Positions 51,489 to 59,934 of a stretch of 64,000 bases of DNA are shown in pieces. The notes under the pieces are model-generated. The model did not search any database. It saw nothing but the letters and a program-made list of their open reading frames with translations, and had not been told where the DNA came from. The stretch comes from JBBRGK01 sp036741355 (lineage in GTDB: Bacteria; Chloroflexota; Dehalococcoidia; CAUJGQ01). Every line of letters begins with the position of its first letter. Position 1 is the first letter of the stretch. Position numbers and translations under genes: made by a program. Location of the stretch: positions 104,727 through 168,726 of the forward strand of contig DAINSK010000002.1 in NCBI GenBank assembly GCA_036741355.1, written 5' to 3'.

Positions 51489-52445
51489 TTAGGACTTCAT
51501 ACTGGCGGCCTGCCGGATGAGGCCCTGCGCGGCGTTGATTGGTACCGAGAAGCCGATTCCCGCGAACGCGTTGCTACCGTCAGCGTTGTCGATCAGCGTG
51601 TTGACGCCCACCACCTCTCCGTTGGGGTCGAGCAGCGGACCGCCGGAATTACCCGGGTTGATAGCCGCGTCCGACTGGATGAGGTGATTGAGAGTATTGC
51701 CCTGGCCATCGTCAAATGTGCGGTCGAGACCACTAACAACCCCCTCGGTGAGCGTCGCCTCATAGCCCAGCGGATTACCGATCGCGACCACCGGTTCACC
51801 CACGCGCAGCGTGCTCGGGTCGCCCAGCTTGGCCGGATGCAGCGCGTTAGCCGGGGCAGAGATGCTGATCACCGCTAGATCGTTGGTCGGGTCAGTCGCC
51901 AGCACGGTTGCCTGGTAGTTCTGGCCGCTGTCGAGCGTCACCTGGATGCCTGCGGAACCCGCGACCACGTGGTTGTTAGTCAGGATCCGTCCGCTTGTAT
52001 CGAGTTCAATGCCAGTTCCCTCGCCCTGCGCCTGCCGCCGACGGCCGGCGATCGTGGTGGTAATTGTGACCACCGACGGACGGGCCTGGTCGAAGATGGC
52101 CGAGGCGTCCACGCCATTCCGTGCGACCGGCACGGTGCTGGTGCTGTTCGCGCGAACGTCGCTGACTCGCACACCGGTGCTGCCGGTGGACGCGTGGCTG
52201 CTGCCTGAGCCCGCACCGAATGCCTGCGTTGCGCCGAACATCAGTGCCGCCCCGGCGATGCCGCTGAGCAGGCTGCCGATCAGGACCGAGCTCCACCAGA
52301 TTCCCGGTACCGTCCGCGCCCCACGCGTATCGCTGACCGCGACGTGTGGTGCTGGATATTGTACGTCCGGATACGCGGGCCGATAGCCGGACGTCTCCTG
52401 CGGATCCTGTGCCACCGAGCGATCGGCATCGAAGCGTTCGACCAT
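51489..52445 (-). CDS. HtrA/DegP-type trypsin-like serine protease without PDZ domain
   Basis: A 318-residue protein with cytoplasmic N-tail, a transmembrane helix (about 49-72), a Ser/Gly-rich linker and an extracytoplasmic protease with catalytic triad H159 (TNNHVV), D189 (PTNDLAVI) and S267 (NPGNSGGP). It stops after the protease domain, so no PDZ domain is present, unlike most HtrA. AGGAG lies 8 bases upstream of ATG 52445. It is downstream of the second two-component system on the same strand, separated by 190 bases, an arrangement seen for envelope-stress proteases. Confidence 0.92.
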   Translation of the reverse strand: MVERFDADRSVAQDPQETSGYRPAYPDVQYPAPHVAVSDTRGARTVPGIWWSSVLIGSLLSGIAGAALMFGATQAFGAGSGSSHASTGSTGVRVSDVRANSTSTVPVARNGVDASAIFDQARPSVVTITTTIAGRRRQAQGEGTGIELDTSGRILTNNHVVAGSAGIQVTLDSGQNYQATVLATDPTNDLAVISISAPANALHPAKLGDPSTLRVGEPVVAIGNPLGYEATLTEGVVSGLDRTFDDGQGNTLNHLIQSDAAINPGNSGGPLLDPNGEVVGVNTLIDNADGSNAFAGIGFSVPINAAQGLIRQAASMKS

Positions 52446-52635
52446 GACAGTTACTCCTGATGTGATGGAAATAGCGGCGCAGCCCATGACGTGGCTGCAG
52501 CGCCCCGCCGGCTGCACGGTTTATATTTCCAGCATCAAGCCCGAGGCTGAGAGCTGTCTGAGTGCCCAATCATGGGACGATTAGCATTCTGTGGGATTTG
52601 TGTTAACACGCAACCGACTCGTTGGTTCGCTGCCG

Positions 52636-53655
52636 TCAACCAGCCGGTAGCTCCACGCGGAAACTGGCGCCGCCGCCCGTTGCGTCCTCGATCCACACAC
52701 CGCCGCCGTTGGCGGTTACCAGTTCCCGAACGAGAGCAAGACCAAGCCCGGCTCCATCTGTGGCCGCCGGTTGCAGACGATAGAACGGCTCGAAAATGCG
52801 GTCACGTTCCTCGGGCGGGATGCCCGGACCGTTATCACGCACCGTAATGGCAATCGTCTTATCGTGACGCTCGCCTTCGACGCGAACCGTCGTCCCCGGC
52901 GGGGTGTGACGCAGGGCATTTATCACCAGGTTGTCGACGATGTGGTGCAGGCTGGCGGCGTCAACATGGACGATAAGCCCGGCTGGTACGGCCGATTGGA
53001 CGGTGCTGCCCCGGTGTTCGGCGAGATCGCGAACGCCCGCAACGGATTCGTTCAACACTGCATCCACGTCGGCCACGCCCTGCAGCGTCGCCGTCCCGCG
53101 GGCAAGCTGCAGCAGCTGTTCGACGAGTACGGTCAGCGACGTCAGATCGGCGTTGGCCTCCTCGAGCACAGCACGATACTCGGCCGCGGGACGCTTGCGC
53201 AGCAGAGCAACGTCGATGTTGCCGCGCATCACCGTCAGGGGCGTGCGCAGCTCATGGGAAGCATCAGCAGCAAAGCGCTTCTGGCGTGACATCGTCTCGG
53301 CGATTGGGCGCAACGTTCGACCGGCCAGCAGGTACGCGCCGGCTACCCCGAGCACCAGAAGGCTAACGTTGCCAAGTACCAGGTAGACGCGCAATTCGTC
53401 GAGGGCGAAGTTGGCCGCATCGCGCTCGACGGCACGCTCGCTTGCGAGCTCCGCCGCCTCCCGGTGATGGCCCGAGAGCCTGGCCGCCAGAACGCCATAC
53501 AGGACGGCGCTGAAGCCCAGCACGATAACCATCAGCGTGAGCGCATACCACGCGGTGAGCTGCAGGCGTGCCCGCCGAAACAAGCTCGCATCGTCACGAA
53601 TCGGCGCACGGCGTCGGCGCCGTAAGAACGGCAGGATCCGGCTCACCCCGCGCAT
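52636..53655 (-). CDS. Sensor histidine kinase of the CTTCAT regulon
   Basis: A 339-residue kinase. TM1 (about 35-57), a short extracytoplasmic loop (about 58-88), TM2 (about 90-112), then the DHp helix with phospho-acceptor H134 (RFAADASHELRTPL) and the ATP-binding domain (N-box LVINALRHTPPGT, G1 VRDNGPGIP, G2 GAGLGLAL). The sensor loop is only about 30 residues, typical of intramembrane-sensing kinases that detect membrane or antimicrobial stress. It overlaps the response regulator gene by 13 bases. Confidence 0.95.
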   Translation of the reverse strand: MRGVSRILPFLRRRRRAPIRDDASLFRRARLQLTAWYALTLMVIVLGFSAVLYGVLAARLSGHHREAAELASERAVERDAANFALDELRVYLVLGNVSLLVLGVAGAYLLAGRTLRPIAETMSRQKRFAADASHELRTPLTVMRGNIDVALLRKRPAAEYRAVLEEANADLTSLTVLVEQLLQLARGTATLQGVADVDAVLNESVAGVRDLAEHRGSTVQSAVPAGLIVHVDAASLHHIVDNLVINALRHTPPGTTVRVEGERHDKTIAITVRDNGPGIPPEERDRIFEPFYRLQPAATDGAGLGLALVRELVTANGGGVWIEDATGGGASFRVELPAG

Positions 53656-54311
53656 TTGTAGCCAACGCCGCGTACTGTTTCGATCAGGGGTCGCTCCCGC
53701 GTGTCGCCGAGCCTTTGGCGCAACGCTCGTACGTGCACGTCGATTACGTTCGACTCACTGTCGAAGTCGTATCCCCACACGTGCTCCGCGATCATCGCCC
53801 GCGTGGCGACGCGGCCCGGCTGCTGCAGCAGGTATTCGAGAATGGCGAACTCCTTCGCCGGCAGTGGAATCAGCGTGCCGCCGCGGCGGACCTCGTGCCG
53901 GACCGGATCCAGCACGACGTTGCCGGCACGGAGCTCGTTCGTGATGCGGTCGTAGCCGCGGCGCAGCACGGCGCGCACGCGCGCCATGAACTCATCAAAG
54001 GCGAACGGCTTCGTGAGATAGTCGTCGGCGCCGCTGTCGAGGCCAACGATGCGATCGGCGACGGTGTCCCGCGCCGTCAGCATCAGGATCGGCACCCGAT
54101 TGCCCTGCCGGCGCAGTTCCCGGCAGAGCGCAATGCCGTCCATGCGTGGCAGCACGATGTCGAGGACGACGACGTCGTACGCGCCGTTCTGGGCGAAGGT
54201 GAGCCCTTCTTCCCCATCGAAGGCAACGTCGGCGGCGAACCCCTCTTCGACCAAACCGCGCTCCAGAAACCGCGCGATCCGGCGGTGGTCTTCGACGACG
54301 AGTACCCGCAT
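53643..54311 (-). CDS. OmpR/PhoB-family response regulator of the CTTCAT regulon
   Basis: A 222-residue regulator: receiver with E7-D8, phospho-acceptor D51, T79 and K101 (YLTKPFAFDEF), and a C-terminal winged helix (LPAKEFAILEYLL; VRGVGYK). GGAGG is placed before the ATG. Its promoter carries the tandem CTTCAT/GTTCAT box with a -10 TACAAT (54339-54371), so autoregulation is likely. Five further copies of the same element lie within 10 kb downstream, making this regulator their most likely ligand. Confidence 0.95.
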   Translation of the reverse strand: MRVLVVEDHRRIARFLERGLVEEGFAADVAFDGEEGLTFAQNGAYDVVVLDIVLPRMDGIALCRELRRQGNRVPILMLTARDTVADRIVGLDSGADDYLTKPFAFDEFMARVRAVLRRGYDRITNELRAGNVVLDPVRHEVRRGGTLIPLPAKEFAILEYLLQQPGRVATRAMIAEHVWGYDFDSESNVIDVHVRALRQRLGDTRERPLIETVRGVGYKCAG

Positions 54312-54338
54312 GGCTGTGCCTCCGCGCTCCTCAGGGCC

Positions 54339-54371
54339 ATTGTAGGGCGTGCAGATGAACTGCAGATGAAG
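54339..54371 (-). promoter_or_regulatory. CTTCAT-box promoter 1 (regulator-kinase operon)
   Basis: On the minus strand: CTTCAT (54371-54366), 5 bases, GTTCAT (54360-54355), 10 bases, TACAAT -10 box (54344-54339). Half-sites are 11 bases apart, and the downstream one sits 10 bases from the -10, replacing a -35 hexamer, as in PhoB-type activated promoters. It ends 27 bases before the regulator's ATG. Confidence 0.8.
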
Positions 54372-54400
54372 AGATGAGGCGACCAGTCCGGTTCTCCCGG

Positions 54401-54433
54401 CTTCATGGAGACTTCATCTGCCACCGGTACATT
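54401..54433 (+). promoter_or_regulatory. CTTCAT-box promoter 2 (DUF2231 gene)
   Basis: CTTCAT (54401-54406), 5 bases, CTTCAT (54412-54417), 10 bases, TACATT (54428-54433). Divergent from promoter 1, 30 bases away. It reads toward the DUF2231 membrane protein at 54571. Confidence 0.8.
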
Positions 54434-54570
54434 TGGAGCTGTGCCGCGCCCAGTGGTGGTCGTGAGTGTAGGGAGACCGCGGTGTCCAGACGGGCACGGG
54501 CAGTCCATTCGCGTGGCATAAGGCTCGGCCGCTGTCCCGGCCGCTGGCGACACACAGGAGCATTCTTCAT

Positions 54571-55107
54571 ATGGGGAGCTGGCATCCGCTGGTCGCACAT
54601 GCTCCCCTGGTACTGCTGCCGGTTGCCACCCTGTTCGCAGCCTTCGATTTCCTCGTGCCTGCCTCACGGCTGCGTCCCGCCGCGCTGTTCTTGCTCGCCC
54701 TCGGTTTTGCAGGTGCGTTTATTGCCGTGCAGACCCGTGGTCCCGCACGGCACCAGGACCTGTTGACCACCCCGGGCCTGCGCTCCATTCCCGCCGGCGG
54801 GTTGATCCCGAAGCTGGTGGGTAACGGCACGCTGATGGGCACGCACAGTGCCCTCGCGCAGTTGACGGAGCTGCTCTACGGCGGCTTGTTGACAGTGGAG
54901 CTGGCGATGCTGTTTCTCACCATGCCGCGTTTCCGCGCGTATAGCCGCGGCATCGCGCTCACCTGCGTCCAGGAGCGCGTGCTGCGAGGCGTCTGGATCG
55001 GCATCGCCGTGGTTGGGATCGGGCTCGTCGTCCTCACGGGTCATTATGGCGGTGCGCTGGTGTACGACCACGGCGTCGGTGTGCAGACCGGCGTCAGTCC
55101 GCCGTAA
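54571..55107 (+). CDS. DUF2231-like membrane protein
   Basis: A 178-residue polytopic protein with about four hydrophobic helices. The N-terminus GSWHPLVAHAPLVLLPV and the C-terminal GHYGGALVYDHGVGV are the hallmarks of DUF2231, whose conserved His pairs suggest a heme or metal. Members often sit with redox proteins of the envelope. AGGAG lies 10 bases upstream of the ATG. Driven by CTTCAT-box promoter 2 and next to an FMN-binding/RnfD-like pair. Confidence 0.85.
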   Translation: MGSWHPLVAHAPLVLLPVATLFAAFDFLVPASRLRPAALFLLALGFAGAFIAVQTRGPARHQDLLTTPGLRSIPAGGLIPKLVGNGTLMGTHSALAQLTELLYGGLLTVELAMLFLTMPRFRAYSRGIALTCVQERVLRGVWIGIAVVGIGLVVLTGHYGGALVYDHGVGVQTGVSPP

Positions 55108-55195
55108 CGGCGCAGAACCTTTGACCGGCTGGCGTCCAGGAAGCAGGCGCCACGTCAGCGAGCAACGCAGCGCTTGCGCGACCGACTCAATGTCG

Positions 55196-55228
55196 CTTCA
55201 TCGTCACTTCATCTACGGGGGCTACCTT
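55196..55228 (+). promoter_or_regulatory. CTTCAT-box promoter 3 (FMN-binding/RnfD-like operon)
   Basis: CTTCAT (55196-55201), 5 bases, CTTCAT (55207-55212), 10 bases, TACCTT (55223-55228). About 106 bases upstream of the FMN-binding protein start. Confidence 0.8.
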
Positions 55229-55334
55229 TGGAATCCAGCGGCACCAGCAACGCTGCCGCATGTCGCTCAGACGCGCCGCTGACGCACCGCCGCCCAGGTC
55301 GTTGCAGCGTGCCGGTTCTTACAGGGGAAGTGGT

Positions 55335-55898
55335 GTGGCTAGACAACTAAGCGTCAATCTGGTTGCCCTGGGCTCGGCGGCCATCGTCACGATCTACGGG
55401 CTGGGTTATGCGCTGACCCAGTCAGTCGGGGGCCACCCCGCCGGCACCGCTGCGGCATCGGCTGGCTCGCCGCCGGCCGCGGCGGCTGCGACGCAGGCGC
55501 CTGGGCCCGGCGCGCCAACGGCCATCGCCCGCGCGATCGCCGCAGCGACCCAGAGCCCGACGGCTACGCCCGGGGCGAGTACCTCAGCGCTGCAGGACGG
55601 TACGTTCAACGGCACCGGAACGAGCCGGCGGGGTGACATCAGCGTGGCCCTGACGATTCAGAACGGCCAGGTGAGCGCCGTTCGCATCACGCGCGCGACG
55701 ACGTACTATTCTGTCTCGGATATCGCGCGGCTGCCCGCCGAGGTCGTCAACCGCCAGAGCGCGCAAGTGGACATGGTGAGCGGTGCAACGGAGAGTTCGC
55801 GCGCCTTCAGGGGAGCCGTGACTCAGGCGCTCGCACAGGCCCGCACGGGTGCCTCGAGCGCCGTCGTGCGCCCAGCCGTCGGCGGGGCCCGGGCATGA
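55335..55898 (+). CDS. Membrane-anchored FMN-binding-domain protein (predicted flavinylated)
   Basis: A 187-residue protein: N-terminal helix (LVALGSAAIVTIYGLGYAL), a long Ala/Pro/Thr-rich linker, then an FMN_bind domain (DGTFNGTGTSRRGDISVALT; SAVRITRAT) ending in VSGATESS. The threonine of SGAT (T152) is the site at which ApbE attaches FMN covalently in this domain family. GTG at 55335 with AGGGGAAG 4 bases upstream is chosen; an ATG at 55260 lacks an SD. The extracytoplasmic linker suggests a flavin shuttle close to the membrane. An ApbE gene was not found in the window. Confidence 0.85.
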   Translation: MARQLSVNLVALGSAAIVTIYGLGYALTQSVGGHPAGTAAASAGSPPAAAAATQAPGPGAPTAIARAIAAATQSPTATPGASTSALQDGTFNGTGTSRRGDISVALTIQNGQVSAVRITRATTYYSVSDIARLPAEVVNRQSAQVDMVSGATESSRAFRGAVTQALAQARTGASSAVVRPAVGGARA

Positions 55899-55917
55899 CG
55901 TACAGGGGAACCTCGCC

Positions 55918-57468
55918 ATGACCCAGACAGCGCGAAGAGCGCCGCCCATCACGAGCCGCGATCCGAGGATCCCGAGTGCGTTGCGTGACCACGCCCAAGG
56001 TACGCATGCAAGAGCGACGCCCGTCGCGAGTCGCAGTCCGGGGCTCCCTGCAGAGCCGCCGGCAACGGTGCGGTTGCGCCGGTTGCGACGCTTCCTGCGC
56101 TCGCCTAAGGGCTACCTGCTCGTCGCGCTGCTCGGACTTGCAATCGTCGCGGCGCCCAGCACAGGACCGGCGAACGCAGCTACCGAGGTCTGCGCCGCCG
56201 TCCTCAGCGCGATGGCCTTGGAACTGGTTCTCGTCCGCCTGGCTCGCGGCGTCTGGCGCTGGCCGAGCGGTGCACTGCTCACCGGCCTGATCGTCGGCAT
56301 GGTGCTCAGCGCACAGGTGCCCTGGTTCGTCGGTGCAGCAGCCGGCATCTTTGCAATCGCTGCCAAGCACCTGATTCGCCTGGGCCGTACGCACGTGTTC
56401 AATCCGGCCGCGGTCGGGCTGCTGGTCGTGTTCTTCCTCTTCTCCGTGGGCCAGAGCTGGTGGGGTGCGTTCGGGAACATGCCGCTGCCGGTAGTGGTGC
56501 TGCTCGTGCCCGTCGGGATAGTGGTAGCGCACCGAGCCAACAAGCTGCCGGCCGCGCTCGCTTTCCTCGGCGCCTACTTCCTGCTCTTTACGCTGGCTGC
56601 CTATCTGGGCCACGCAGTTGACGTAGTCGACGTCTTTCGGTCTCCGTTCGTCGAGATGGCGGTGTACTGCGGCTTCTTGATGGTCACCGATCCGCCCACG
56701 TCGCCGGTGCCGTTTCCGGCGCAAATCTGGTTCGGGATCGCCGTCGCTGCGGTCAGCGTCGTGACGTACCTGACGACGCACGGATTGTACTACCTGCTTG
56801 TCGGCGTGCTCGCCGGCAATGCCGGCTACGCGCTGCTGTACGCGGCGGTGCGCTCACCGCGGTGGCGTCAGCTTAGGAACAACACCGAACTGCAAGTAGC
56901 AGGCTTCGGTGCTGCCGCGCTCGTCATGGTGTTGCTCCTGCTCCTAGCAGGCGGCGCCATCGCATTTCATCAGCATGGGGAGGGAGGCGACGACGCCTCG
57001 GCCGGGCCCGTGGCGGGGGCCGCAAGCGGGGATGGCAGCGGATCCAGCGCAGCAGCAGCCTCGGGCGCGGGCTCAAGTACCGGGTCCGCCGAGCCGAGTT
57101 TGACGGTCCAGGACAGCTTTACCGGCACGATCACGGAGCGGGATGGCACGGGCGCGACGACGATCGACCTCCAGATCACGGGCAGCGGCCAGCGGTCGGT
57201 CACGCTGCGCGCACAGCTTGCCGGTACCGTCGACGGACGCGGACGGCTCCGGGTGAGCAGCAACCAGGCGGTGTTGAGCGATGTTGGCGGGGCGCAACTC
57301 TGCCAGGGCGCGCTCACGGACCTCTCTGAACAAGGCTTCACGGTCGCTTGCCAGGGGGTCGGTCCGTACAATGGCGCGAACCTGCAGGTGACCGGGACAA
57401 TGACAGGCGTGTCGCAGAGCAAGATTCAGGGTGACCTCAGCATCGGACCCGCCACGGATGCGCCGTAA
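55918..57468 (+). CDS. NqrB/RnfD-like membrane protein with C-terminal extracytoplasmic domain
   Basis: A 516-residue protein. The membrane part (about 65-350) has around nine helices with RnfD/NqrB-type sequence: KHLIRLGRTHVFNPAAVG (150-167) and LMVTDPPTSPVPFP (254-267). The SGAT flavinylation motif of true RnfD/NqrB is absent. A Gly/Ser-rich linker (355-390) leads to a roughly 120-residue beta-rich domain (TITERDGTGATTIDLQI; LQVTGTMTGVSQSKIQGDL). It follows the FMN-binding gene by 19 bases, so electrons probably pass between the two proteins. ATG 55918 with GGGGAA upstream. Confidence 0.83.
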   Translation: MTQTARRAPPITSRDPRIPSALRDHAQGTHARATPVASRSPGLPAEPPATVRLRRLRRFLRSPKGYLLVALLGLAIVAAPSTGPANAATEVCAAVLSAMALELVLVRLARGVWRWPSGALLTGLIVGMVLSAQVPWFVGAAAGIFAIAAKHLIRLGRTHVFNPAAVGLLVVFFLFSVGQSWWGAFGNMPLPVVVLLVPVGIVVAHRANKLPAALAFLGAYFLLFTLAAYLGHAVDVVDVFRSPFVEMAVYCGFLMVTDPPTSPVPFPAQIWFGIAVAAVSVVTYLTTHGLYYLLVGVLAGNAGYALLYAAVRSPRWRQLRNNTELQVAGFGAAALVMVLLLLLAGGAIAFHQHGEGGDDASAGPVAGAASGDGSGSSAAAASGAGSSTGSAEPSLTVQDSFTGTITERDGTGATTIDLQITGSGQRSVTLRAQLAGTVDGRGRLRVSSNQAVLSDVGGAQLCQGALTDLSEQGFTVACQGVGPYNGANLQVTGTMTGVSQSKIQGDLSIGPATDAP

Positions 57469-57471
57469 GGC

Positions 57472-57551
57472 CGGCACTACCCTGCAGGTGATCGGTGCGA
57501 TTACCGGGGCCACGACCACCCAGATTCAGGGCGACCTGCAGGGTAGTGCCG
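57472..57551. repeat. 17-bp perfect inverted repeat around a decayed repeat copy
   Basis: GGCACTACCCTGCAGGT (57472-57488) is the exact inverse complement of ACCTGCAGGGTAGTGCC (57535-57551). The 46-base interior, read in another frame, resembles the last module of the upstream protein (LQVIGAITGATTTQIQGDL versus LQVTGTMTGVSQSKIQGDL). So this looks like a partial duplicated module that lost its frame and now forms a large hairpin after the stop codon. It may serve as a terminator-like structure, although there is no T-tract. Confidence 0.55.
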
Positions 57552-57680
57552 TCGGGTGGCTAAGCAGTTGGTGGCAGGGTGGCATCATCGCATCAATGTG
57601 CTCGCCGGTTGGTTAGCCATTCCTTCGCGAGCACCTGCCACAACCGACGGTGGGCGCCGGTAAGCTACGCGAAGGCCTTC

Positions 57681-58526
57681 ATGCGACCCGATAAATACCG
57701 TCCCCTGCATCTGTTTCTCGCGCAACTGCCGCCCGATGTCGTCGAGGTCCAGCTGTGTATGGCTGAGCTGGAGACGCTGCTCGGTGCCCGACTTCCGGTC
57801 AGCGCCTACTGGCCCGATTACTGGCACAGCGCCGGTCAGCTCGCCCGGCGTCACTGGCTCCCGCTCGGCTTCAGCGCCCGGCTGCGACGACGGGAGACGG
57901 TCGTGACCTTCACCCGTCGTACTAAGCCAAAGCGGTCAGCGGCCACAGTCGAACGGCTCGTTCTGTCTGCTACCCGCCTGGGCAGGGGTAGCCACCGCGG
58001 CTTCGTGGAGGCGCTGTCGCAGCGTTACCGTCCTGGCGCCTCGGTGCTCTTCCCGGCGTCCGCCGAGCTGCTCGCTGTCGCAAGCGACGCGGTCGAGGAG
58101 AGCGTCGCGCTCTTTAACGACGCAATTGCCGCACCGCTGGACCGCTATCCGGCCGCGTCTGAGGCCGGCACTGTCACCGTCGCCGTTGACCCGGGCGCCA
58201 TCCCGGCGGGGTGTGCTGCCACCGTTGCCGTGAGCGTACGCGGCAGCGTCGCCCTCGCAAAGGCGGACGCGCTCGACGATATGGGTGAGCGGCGCGGGGC
58301 ACACGAACTGATCCAGCAGACCCTGCGGCCGCCGCCCGGGTCTGCTGGATATGGGGGCGCTCTCCGGCGGCATCACCTTCGGATAGGTCGGCCCCAGCAA
58401 CACGACTGTAAGCGCGTTCCCTTGCGCCTCCAACAGTACGCACACGATCAAGCGATCGTGTATCGCTGCCGCAAGAACTCGCTGCGCGCGACTGTCTCAG
58501 AACTCATCTGCGCCGAGGCTCGATGA
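57681..58526 (+). CDS. DUF7662-like N-terminal domain protein, C-terminal part uncertain
   Basis: An ORF of 281 codons. Residues 1-80 (KYRPLHLFLAQLPPD; FAEIE-like MAELETLLG; YWPDYWHSAGQLARRHWLPLGFSARL; ETVVTF) fit the DUF7662 pattern. The next part has the strong GC3 bias of real coding sequence to about 58330, with no known family. After that the frame is doubtful: the same DNA read one frame over gives a short natural-looking end (LLDMGALSGGITFG, then stop near 58385), so a frameshift near the C-terminus is possible. Upstream SD is weak. Confidence 0.6.
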   Translation: MRPDKYRPLHLFLAQLPPDVVEVQLCMAELETLLGARLPVSAYWPDYWHSAGQLARRHWLPLGFSARLRRRETVVTFTRRTKPKRSAATVERLVLSATRLGRGSHRGFVEALSQRYRPGASVLFPASAELLAVASDAVEESVALFNDAIAAPLDRYPAASEAGTVTVAVDPGAIPAGCAATVAVSVRGSVALAKADALDDMGERRGAHELIQQTLRPPPGSAGYGGALRRHHLRIGRPQQHDCKRVPLRLQQYAHDQAIVYRCRKNSLRATVSELICAEAR

Positions 58527-58691
58527 GACGTTGATTCTGAGAAGGGTTGTGAGACTGATGCTCCTGCGTGGTCTACAGTGCTACTCGGATGGCGCACCGT
58601 CTGACTCAATTCGGGCCGTTTCTGAGACACAAGCATCGCCTACTGCCGGAGGTTGTGCGTAGGACGCATTGCTGAGACGGTTCAACCTGAC

Positions 58692-59591
58692 ATGTCGATC
58701 AGCAGCGTTCCCGGGGCCGTCCGCAAGCACGCCATCGCTGGCGGCCATCAGGGCTGGCTGGAGCAGCTCCCGGCGCTCGTTGCCAAACTCGAACGCGCGT
58801 GGTCGATCACGGTCGGGCGCTCCTACGACGGCGGGAACGAAGCGTTTGTCGCGGACGCGAGCCTGGACGACGGCTCCAGCGCCGTCCTGAAGGTGTTCAT
58901 CCCCCGTGACGACGACAGCGCACGCAACGAAATGACCGTACTGCGCCTCGCGGACGGTGACGGTTGCGCTCGTCTCCTTCGCTCCGACCTCTCCCGCAGC
59001 GCCATGCTCATCGAGCGCCTCGGCGCCCGCCTCGGTGAAAGCGGCCTGCCCGCTCCGCAGCGCCGTGAGATTCTTTGCGCGGCCGCAGAGCGTCTCTGGC
59101 GCCTCGTCCCCGACTCGCCCCTGCCCACCGGCGCCGCAAAAGGCCGCTGGCTCATCGACTTCATCACGCGGACCTGGGAGCAGCTCGACCGGCCCTGCTC
59201 GAAAGAGGCGGTCGCCTACGCCGTCGACTCTGCCGAGCGCCGCATCGCCGCGCACGAGGACGCCTCTAGCGTCCTCGTCCACGGCGACATCCACGAATGG
59301 AACGCGCTGAAGGCGGCTCACGGCTACAAGCTCATCGATCCCGATGGCTTGCTGGCCGAACCGGAGTACGACCTCGGCGTCATCATGCGCCAGGACCCTA
59401 TCGACCCCGCTGATCCCCGCGCCTCCGCTCGCGGGCTCGCCCACGGCACCGGCCTTGACGAGACCGCCACCTGGGAATGGGCCACTGTCGAACGGCTGTC
59501 CTCGGGCCTATGGTGCACCCGCCTGGAGATCCAACCCCTCGGCCGCGATCTCCTCAGAACGGCCGATGCCGCAGCTCAACTGGGTATGTGA
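58692..59591 (+). CDS. Aminoglycoside/hydroxyurea-type phosphotransferase (APH(6)-like)
   Basis: A 299-residue kinase of the APH(6)/StrB and hydroxyurea kinase family. Catalytic loop LVHGDIHEWN (HGDxHxxN, 196-204, base D199), metal-binding IDPDG (215-219), downstream AEPEYDLGVIMR, and the N-lobe lysine in AVLKVFI (K67). Such enzymes phosphorylate streptomycin at the 6-OH. Whether this one confers resistance or acts on another substrate is unknown. ATG 58692 is chosen over GTG 58653. No CTTCAT-type promoter precedes it. Confidence 0.9.
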   Translation: MSISSVPGAVRKHAIAGGHQGWLEQLPALVAKLERAWSITVGRSYDGGNEAFVADASLDDGSSAVLKVFIPRDDDSARNEMTVLRLADGDGCARLLRSDLSRSAMLIERLGARLGESGLPAPQRREILCAAAERLWRLVPDSPLPTGAAKGRWLIDFITRTWEQLDRPCSKEAVAYAVDSAERRIAAHEDASSVLVHGDIHEWNALKAAHGYKLIDPDGLLAEPEYDLGVIMRQDPIDPADPRASARGLAHGTGLDETATWEWATVERLSSGLWCTRLEIQPLGRDLLRTADAAAQLGM

Positions 59592-59934
59592 ACGTGTCAG
59601 GCACGTGCAGGTCTCTCTGCGTCACGTTCCCGCGCGTAGCGGCACGTCCCCATAGATCGAGGTAGTGAACTTGCCGTCATCACGGCGCTCTACCCCAGCA
59701 GGGCACGCAGAATGGGGAGCCGCGTGAGTCCGCCCGACCGTCGCAACAGTCATGGCGGCCGACGACACGCGGAGGGTTTTGAGACGCCACCGAAACCGTC
59801 CGGAAAACGAGCGTTTGAGGGATCCTACTTTGCTGGGGCAAAGCAGGCACATGTGCAACCTCCCGCTGGCACACACCATGGCGGCGTCGTGTGCGGGTCT
59901 TTTGTTAACGGCGGAGTCCAGCCCGAGTCTGGGC
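59592..59934. other. Intergenic region without a supported gene
   Basis: About 340 bases between the convergent phosphotransferase and DUF2236 genes. Overlapping ORFs in several frames are present, but none has domain similarity or a plausible start, so I list no gene. No tRNA, repeat or terminator was found. Confidence 0.5.

Noticed and set aside
57936..58451. 171-codon minus-strand ORF opposite the DUF7662-like gene
   Set aside because: The plus strand has the GC3 pattern of coding sequence; the minus ORF has no recognisable domain.
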